DNA from: Oxalobacter formigenes
GTDB taxonomy: Bacteria; Pseudomonadota; Gammaproteobacteria; Burkholderiales; Burkholderiaceae_D
DNA length: 64,000 nt
Assembly: GCF_002127965.1 (NCBI RefSeq)
Contig: NZ_CP018787.1
Span: 744,001-808,000 of the forward strand
Direction: 5' to 3'
Shown: positions 59,978-64,000 of the stretch, piece by piece
Position numbering within the stretch: position 1 is the stretch's first letter
Layout: each line of letters opens with the position of its first letter
Notes under the pieces: model-generated
What the model saw: the letters and a program-made list of their open reading frames with translations, nothing else
Told to the model about the DNA's origin: nothing
The model's database searches: none
Position numbers and translations under genes: made by a program

Positions 59978-61045
59978 GTGAAGATTGCAATGCTGCCGGG
60001 TGACGGTATCGGCCCGGAAATTCTGAATGAGGCCGCTCGCGTATTGAATGCGCTTGATGAAAAATTTGAAATGGAATGGGCCGACGTCGGTGGCGCAGGT
60101 TATGCCGCTCACGGCCATCCGTTGCCGGAAGGGACACTGAAGCTGGCAAAGGAAGCCGATGCGATCCTCTTTGGTGCCGTCGGCGATTTCAAATACGACA
60201 CGCTGGAACGTTCCCTGCGTCCGGAACAGGCTATTTTAGGCCTGCGCAAAAACCTGAAACTGTTCGCCAATTTGCGTCCGGCCATCCTCTATCCTGAACT
60301 GGCAGGCGCTTCGACGCTGAAACCGGAAGTCGTTTCCGGACTGGATCTGCTGATCGTCCGCGAATTGACCGGTGACATTTATTTCGGCCAGCCACGTGGC
60401 CACCGTTCTGCACCGGACGGTGCTTTTGAAGGTGCCCGTGAAGGTTTCGATACCATGCGTTACGCTGAACCGGAAATCCGTCGTATCGCTCACATCGCTT
60501 TCCAGACGGCCAAAAAACGCGGCAAACGCCTGACGTCCGTCGACAAGGCCAACGTGCTGGAAACCTCACAGCTCTGGCGTGAAATCATGATCGACGTGTC
60601 CAGGGAATATCCTGACGTCAAACTGGATCACATGTACGTCGATAACGCCGCCATGCAACTGGTTCGCGCACCGAAAGAACTGGACGTTATCGTGACCGGC
60701 AACATGTTCGGCGACATCCTGTCCGACGCAGCTGCGATGCTGACCGGTTCGATCGGCATGCTGCCGTCCGCTTCGCTGGACGAAGACAACAAGGGGCTGT
60801 ACGAACCGTCTCACGGTTCCGCTCCGGATATCGCCGGCAAAGGCATTGCCAACCCGCTGGCACAGATTTTGTCTGCCGCAATGATGCTGCGCTACTCCCT
60901 GAACATGGGCGAACAGGCAGACCGTATTGAAAAAGCTGTCAAGAAAGTGCTGGCGGATGGATTGCGTACGGGTGATATTTATGAAGAAGGCACCAAACGT
61001 GTCGGTACGAAGGAAATGGGTGACGCTGTCGTCGCCGCTCTGTAA
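59978..61045 (+). CDS. leuB: 3-isopropylmalate dehydrogenase
   Basis: A 355-residue enzyme with [11 protein letters not shown] near the N-terminus, the metal site around [14 protein letters not shown], and the NAD+ loop [15 protein letters not shown]. It oxidises and decarboxylates 3-isopropylmalate. The open frame starts at 59912, but GTG 59978 follows AGAGGAAA and gives the family N-terminus (VKIAMLPG). Confidence 0.95.
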   Translation: MKIAMLPGDGIGPEILNEAARVLNALDEKFEMEWADVGGAGYAAHGHPLPEGTLKLAKEADAILFGAVGDFKYDTLERSLRPEQAILGLRKNLKLFANLRPAILYPELAGASTLKPEVVSGLDLLIVRELTGDIYFGQPRGHRSAPDGAFEGAREGFDTMRYAEPEIRRIAHIAFQTAKKRGKRLTSVDKANVLETSQLWREIMIDVSREYPDVKLDHMYVDNAAMQLVRAPKELDVIVTGNMFGDILSDAAAMLTGSIGMLPSASLDEDNKGLYEPSHGSAPDIAGKGIANPLAQILSAAMMLRYSLNMGEQADRIEKAVKKVLADGLRTGDIYEEGTKRVGTKEMGDAVVAAL

Positions 61046-61076
61046 GACATGTCTGGATGATTGATCGGGTGATTAA

Positions 61077-62192
61077 ATGAAACTGGTAGGATTGATTGGC
61101 TGGCGCGGAATGGTCGGTTCCGTTCTGATGCAGCGTATGCAGGAAGAAAACGATTTCGATTTGTTCGAGCCCGTTTTCTTCACGACGTCGAACGTTGGAG
61201 GCAAGGCGCCTGCAATGGCGAAAAACGAAACCGTCCTGAAAGACGCTTTCAATATCGACGAACTGAAAAAATGCGACATCCTGATTTCCTGCCAGGGCGG
61301 TGACTATACCGTTGACGTTTTTCCGAAGTTGCGGGCAGCCGGATGGGATGGTTACTGGATTGATGCCGCTTCCAAGCTGCGCATGAACGACGATGCACTG
61401 ATCATTCTCGACCCGGTCAATCGCAAGGTCATTGAAGATGGCCTCTCCAAAGGTATCAAGAACTACATCGGCGGAAATTGCACCGTTTCGTGCATGCTGA
61501 TGGGCCTCGGTGGCCTGTTTGAAAACGATCTCGTCGAATGGATGACGTCGATGACGTATCAGGCCGCTTCCGGCGGTGGTGCGCAACACATGCGGGAACT
61601 GCTGACCCAGTTCGGTTCCATCCATACCGAAGTCAGGATGAATCTGGAAAACCCGGCTTCGGCCATTCTTGAAATCGACCGTCAGGTGCTGGCTCGCCAG
61701 CGTGGCATGACGGCCGATGAAACGAAACAGTTCGGTGTCCCTCTCGCAGGTAACCTGATCCCCTGGATCGATACCGATCTGGGCAATGGCATGTCACGCG
61801 AGGAATGGAAAGGCGGCGCCGAAACCAACAAGATTCTGGGCAAAAACGATGGCAACAAGGTTATCGTTGACGGCCTCTGCGTCCGTGTCGGTGCAATGCG
61901 TTGCCATTCCCAGGCATTGACGATCAAGCTGAAAAAAGACGTGCCGCTGGACGAAATCACCGATATCCTGAAAAGCCACAACCAGTGGGCGAAAGTCGTG
62001 CCGAATACGAAAGAGGATTCGGTGCGTGACCTGACGCCTGCCGCCGTCTCCGGTAGTCTGACGATTCCGGTCGGACGCTTGCGCAAGCTGGAAATGGGTA
62101 ATGATTACCTCTCCGCATTTACTGTCGGCGACCAGTTGCTTTGGGGGGCTGCCGAACCGTTGCGTCGCATGCTGCGAATCATCCTGGAATGA
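61077..62192 (+). CDS. asd: Aspartate-semialdehyde dehydrogenase
   Basis: A 371-residue enzyme of the long proteobacterial type. The NADP site is [16 protein letters not shown], the active-site cysteine is in [10 protein letters not shown] near residue 136, and the catalytic His is in [16 protein letters not shown]. It makes aspartate semialdehyde for lysine, threonine and methionine and feeds dapA. It starts 31 bases after leuB and probably belongs to the same transcript. Confidence 0.96.
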   Translation: MKLVGLIGWRGMVGSVLMQRMQEENDFDLFEPVFFTTSNVGGKAPAMAKNETVLKDAFNIDELKKCDILISCQGGDYTVDVFPKLRAAGWDGYWIDAASKLRMNDDALIILDPVNRKVIEDGLSKGIKNYIGGNCTVSCMLMGLGGLFENDLVEWMTSMTYQAASGGGAQHMRELLTQFGSIHTEVRMNLENPASAILEIDRQVLARQRGMTADETKQFGVPLAGNLIPWIDTDLGNGMSREEWKGGAETNKILGKNDGNKVIVDGLCVRVGAMRCHSQALTIKLKKDVPLDEITDILKSHNQWAKVVPNTKEDSVRDLTPAAVSGSLTIPVGRLRKLEMGNDYLSAFTVGDQLLWGAAEPLRRMLRIILE

Positions 62193-62327
62193 CGGGATGG
62201 TTTGTTTTCGGAATGATTGCCTGATTTGAACGTTCCAGGCAGGAAAGGCTTTTCACCATTCTTTAACTGTAAGTGCAGGGCCGCCATTATTGCCTTGACA
62301 TGAATGGAGCAGGCTATAGAGAGTTTA

Positions 62328-62363
62328 AAAAGGGTAAATCGCGCCATGCAGATTTACCCTTTT
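62328..62363. terminator. Bidirectional terminator after asd
   Basis: A 13-bp stem AAAAGGGTAAATC / GATTTACCCTTTT with a 10-base loop. T residues follow on both strands. It ends the leu-asd run and the leftward metal-transport operon. Confidence 0.88.
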
Positions 62364-62366
62364 GTT

Positions 62367-62930
62367 TTATTGCGTTACCAGTTCCTTGCCATGTTGCGTT
62401 TTCCTTTCGATGGAAATGACATTCAGAACGAGATTGGTGTAGCCTTCAGGTGTTCGTGTCAGTTCAGGTGTTCCGGTTACACGAATCCAGTCTTTTTCCT
62501 GTGGGAGTTGTCCTGCATATTTCAGCAGAAAACCGCCCCAGCCATCGTTGTCGCAGCAACCCGGGCCGTAACGATAAATAACCGGAACCTTCAGGCTGCC
62601 GTCACGGGTCGTGAACGAGGCGTACATCCCTTCCACAATAATGGTTTTGTCTTTGTATTCATCAAAATTGTAATAAATGTCGTTGATTTGCGTCAGGAAC
62701 ATTTTTTCACTGATTTCAAGAATATCCGAATCAGGATTCGGATTATATGGCTCGGGTACTTCTTCTTCATCAGAAACTTCTTCCCTGGAAGTGTCTGCCA
62801 GGGAATCCGAATAAATTGTTGGGGTGTCGTCCATTTTCGGCGGTTTTGCATCGAATCCCATTCGGCCAGCCGGATTGCTGCAGCCTGAAACAAGAAGACA
62901 TAGCGCCACTGTAATGCAGAATTTCTTCAT
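62367..62930 (-). CDS. Lipoprotein of the metal ABC operon, function unknown
   Basis: A 187-residue lipoprotein with lipobox Cys17 (LLVSGC). An acidic disordered linker (about 25-68; SREEVSDEEEVPEPYNPNPD) is followed by an OB-fold-like domain with IIVEGMYAS, a GPGCCDNDGW motif and WIRVTGTPELT. The Cys-Cys pair and this strand order recall the extracellular C-terminal domain of TIGR03943/DUF1980 proteins linked to zinc starvation. That link is inference. Its start overlaps the permease stop (ATGA), so it is part of the transporter operon and may handle the metal in the periplasm. Confidence 0.72.
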   Translation of the reverse strand: MKKFCITVALCLLVSGCSNPAGRMGFDAKPPKMDDTPTIYSDSLADTSREEVSDEEEVPEPYNPNPDSDILEISEKMFLTQINDIYYNFDEYKDKTIIVEGMYASFTTRDGSLKVPVIYRYGPGCCDNDGWGGFLLKYAGQLPQEKDWIRVTGTPELTRTPEGYTNLVLNVISIERKTQHGKELVTQ

Positions 62931-63766
62931 ATTATTTGCTCATGGAAAAATGTTTTTTTGATTGTCTGGATCAGCCAATAAAGCAGAAAAGCCGCAATAT
63001 TGCATATCACGATACTGGCACCGGTTGGAGTCGCATACTCATAAGAAATCACGATGCCGATCCACAGGCATATGACGGATATAACAGCCGAGTTGATGAT
63101 CACAGTCCTGAATTTTCTGCAAAGACGCATTGACGTCAGGGCAGGAAAGACGATCAGGCTGGAGATCAGCAAGGCTCCCATCATCCGCATTCCGAGAACG
63201 ATAATCAGGGCGGACATCAGCGCAATCAGCATGTTATAAAATCCGGAACGGTTTCCAGTTGCACTGGCAAACGATTCGTCGAAAGTGATGGCAAAGATCC
63301 GGTTGTAAAACAGGATGAACATCAGCAGAATGGCAATGGAAAGGGCGAGGCTCAGGTAAACGTCATTACGGGACATGCCGAGAATGCTGCCGAAAAGATA
63401 ATTGCAAACATCGGTATTCATCCCCGTGGTCATTGAAAGAATCATGACGCCCGTTGCCAGCGCTCCGGTTGAAATGAGTGCAATAGCCGCGTCGCCCTTG
63501 ATTTTGCTGTTTTCGCTGATTCTGAGCAACACGAAGGAGGCAGCCACGACAACGGGAATCGCAACGGAAAGCGGAGCGGCGTTCAGTGCAGTTGCCAGTG
63601 CCAGAGCGCCGAACCCGACATGTGAAAGACCATCTCCGATCATGGAATAACGTTTCAATACCAGGCTGACACCCAGCAATGACGAACACAATGCGACAAA
63701 AGTACCGACCAGAATGGCCCGTACCATGAAAGGATAGGAAAATATTTCAAGCATCAGGCTGAACAT
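62927..63766 (-). CDS. Metal ABC transporter permease (ABC-3 family, ZnuB/MntB-like)
   Basis: A 279-residue membrane protein with eight or so helices and the ABC-3 segments SMIGDGLSHVGFGALALA and MRMMGALLISSLIVFPAL. It forms the channel for Zn2+, Mn2+ or Fe2+ uptake; the metal cannot be told. The frame runs back to 63871, but ATG 63766 follows AAAGGAG and gives the family N-terminus. It overlaps the ATPase gene by 20 bases. Confidence 0.88.
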   Translation of the reverse strand: MFSLMLEIFSYPFMVRAILVGTFVALCSSLLGVSLVLKRYSMIGDGLSHVGFGALALATALNAAPLSVAIPVVVAASFVLLRISENSKIKGDAAIALISTGALATGVMILSMTTGMNTDVCNYLFGSILGMSRNDVYLSLALSIAILLMFILFYNRIFAITFDESFASATGNRSGFYNMLIALMSALIIVLGMRMMGALLISSLIVFPALTSMRLCRKFRTVIINSAVISVICLWIGIVISYEYATPTGASIVICNIAAFLLYWLIQTIKKTFFHEQII

Positions 63767-64000
63767 ATGTCTCCTTTCCAATGAATCTCCGGCCAATATC
63801 GCTGTTCTGGTATTCCCCGGCAGTCCCGAAAAAAAGCTGGGTATGGTGAAGATGCAAAATGTGTTTCGCATATTTCATGGTAGATGGAATGTCGTGCGAG
63901 ACCATAATGACCGTAATGCCTTGTCCGTTTATTGTTTGAATCAGCTCGTACATTTCCTGTGAAACGACGGGGTCCAGCCCCGCCACCGGTTCATCCAGCA
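63747..64000 (-). CDS. Metal ABC transporter ATPase, 3' part (runs off the right edge)
   Basis: The last 84 or so codons of an ABC ATPase read from the window edge: Walker B LDEPVAGLDPVVS, then the switch histidine in VIMVSHDIP. The C-terminus is HHTQLFFGTAGEYQ and on to PDA. It is the ATPase partner of the following permease (ZnuC/MntA-like). The Walker A half and start lie outside the window. Confidence 0.9.
   Translation of the reverse strand, partial: LDEPVAGLDPVVSQEMYELIQTINGQGITVIMVSHDIPSTMKYAKHILHLHHTQLFFGTAGEYQNSDIGRRFIGKETYVQPDA

Overview
The window reads as chromosomal DNA of a betaproteobacterium, most likely Burkholderiales and perhaps close to Oxalobacteraceae. The reasons are a separate-nuoC, separate-nuoD complex I operon placed after tpiA-secG-tRNA-Leu, a tiny entericidin-type lipoprotein gene between leuC and leuD, the kdsD-kdsC-lptC-lptA-lptB-rpoN-hpf cluster, and a base composition near 50% G+C. 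The genus is inference; no 16S rRNA or other decisive marker lies in the window.

Layout. 1-2062: the 5' part of a large repeat-rich autotransporter, reading left out of the window. 2462-3058: tRNA-Pro(GGG) and a DsrE-like protein. 3287-8656: one leftward operon for Kdo synthesis and LPS export (kdsD, kdsC, lptC, lptA, lptB), then rpoN and hpf. 8968-10947: a KefB/KefC-type cation/proton antiporter. 11085-14692: uvrA and ssb, divergent, with a perfect LexA box between them. 14935-16110: an A+T-rich SIR2-domain gene, probably an acquired phage-defence effector. 16118-24461: an MFS carrier, a ZIP metal transporter, exopolyphosphatase, a SulP anion carrier and polyphosphate kinase. 24662-26169: a small heat-shock protein and a RAYT-type (REP-associated tyrosine) transposase gene with flanking inverted motifs. 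26253-32432: gltB-gltD. 32591-35528: dapA, bamC and a metallo-beta-lactamase-fold hydrolase. 35604-35882: an Ala/Lys/Asp-repeat lipoprotein. 36466-38270: slyD-like isomerase, tpiA and secG.

A remnant of a mobile island follows tRNA-Leu(GAG) at 38341-38425. It holds a broken tyrosine integrase, a secreted Sel1-repeat protein, and a divergent XRE regulator whose promoter region carries a tandem and inverted array of the motif CTACGAT. The 14-gene nuoA-N operon (40518-55112) then runs without interruption. It is followed by aroC, a second MFS carrier, the leucine genes leuC-entericidin-leuD-leuB, and asd. The right edge holds a leftward metal ABC transporter (3' end of the ATPase gene, then the permease gene) ending with an unusual lipoprotein.

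Most of the window is housekeeping. The parts that look acquired or unexplained are the SIR2 gene, the tRNA-Leu remnant with its XRE operator array, the RAYT gene with a degenerate HUH motif, the heptad-repeat lipoprotein, the autotransporter, the lipoprotein of the metal ABC operon, and a 583-base A+T-rich gap before slyD that may encode a small RNA. No rRNA, CRISPR array or complete insertion sequence was seen.
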